Assembly (NCBI GenBank): GCA_900660155.1
Contig: CABFPE010000248.1
Location: 515,735-579,734 of the forward strand
Length of the DNA: 64,000 bases
Direction of reading: 5' to 3'
DNA from: Hofstenia miamia
Lineage: Eukaryota > Xenacoelomorpha > Acoela > Hofsteniidae
Shown: one piece after another, positions 63,701 through 64,000 of the stretch
Layout: the number at the start of each line of letters is the position of its first letter
How positions within the stretch are numbered: position 1 is the stretch's first letter
The notes under the pieces: generated by a model
The model's database searches: none
Told to the model about the DNA's origin: nothing
The model's input: the letters and a program-made list of their open reading frames with translations, nothing else
Program-made: the position numbers and the translations under genes

Positions 63701-64000
63701 GTACGACAATTTTAGTAACTAATTTATTTCTAGAAGGCATTCCAGATATGAATGTAGCGAGAATTTCATGTATAACTCTCAATATCATGAGTAGTAGTAG
63801 TAGTAGTAGTATTGTGACTTTTATCATAGTAAACTAAGTAGAACTTGTTTTAGCTATTTGTTTATGTCATAACCATGTACGAATTGCCTATATGTAGCTT
63901 AGCAGTCTCGTGAAACACTAACAAAAGTAATTTTAAAGTGAGAAATAATTTTCAACTGGGTAAGCTTTCTTTTACTTTGAATATCAAAGTCGTCGTATAA
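63701..64000. other. start of intron 56
   Basis: AT-rich, with a short (AGT)n microsatellite at about 63788-63810; nothing else is seen. Confidence 0.6.
63788..63810. repeat. (AGT)n microsatellite
   Basis: About seven AGT units in a row. Confidence 0.9.

Noticed and set aside
1-64000. CRISPR arrays, operons, tRNA or rRNA genes, bacterial defence systems
   Set aside because: The window is a eukaryotic intron-exon landscape, and no regularly spaced repeats, cloverleaf genes or polycistronic ORFs were seen on reading both strands.

Overview
The window is AT-rich, intron-rich DNA from an invertebrate animal. Conserved coding exons are moderately GC-balanced and sit in very AT-rich introns. Introns are nearly all GT-AG, and many are only 40-57 bp long. 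The phylum cannot be fixed from the sequence alone; AT-rich arthropod, flatworm or other invertebrate lineages would all fit.

Almost the whole window is one plus-strand host gene, the orthologue of BLTP1 (human KIAA1109, fly tweek, worm lpd-3). This is a giant bridge-like lipid transfer protein of the repeating-beta-groove type. I resolve 56 consecutive coding exons between 329 and 63700, about 10.5 kb of coding sequence or about 3,500 codons. Their reading phases agree across every junction once assembly duplicates are set aside. The identification rests on remembered BLTP1 landmarks that recur in order: a Cys motif KCGCLGxCxFFGG (exon 8), LTTDLLNHLxxVQKVFxKEVN (exon 29), MRRLxEILxFPxAWYRxS (exon 50), HHRHW and the Trp-Ala-Phe strand (exon 54), and QTLxFxLGHxM (exon 55). 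Both ends of the gene lie outside: the N-terminal membrane anchor lies upstream, and the last part of the C-terminal domain lies downstream. I see no second host gene.

Introns hold the rest. Intron 3 carries piggyBac and Penelope-like remnants. Intron 5 carries a Tc1 remnant and a hAT MITE. Intron 7 carries a foldback MITE. Intron 15 carries a non-autonomous hAT element with 8-bp target duplications. Introns 15, 29 and 52 each carry one copy of an unrecognised dispersed repeat. Intron 33 carries a piggyBac MITE. Intron 41 carries a probable LINE tail. Intron 52 carries a broken Ty3/gypsy pol fossil and an internally deleted Tc1/mariner-superfamily element.

The assembly itself has a clear flaw. 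Every isolated N (15002, 18316, 19488, 38436, 39653, 44775) sits at the joint of a direct duplication, and the 41-base N run at 35739-35779 is flanked by the same sequence on both sides. These look like unmerged contig ends or haplotypes. They falsely duplicate exons 10-13 and exons 40-41. Anyone predicting the protein should collapse these blocks. I found no CRISPR array, tRNA, rRNA or novel multi-gene system.

Phase convention: entry and exit phases are the number of bases (0, 1 or 2) of a split codon left by the preceding exon or by this one.
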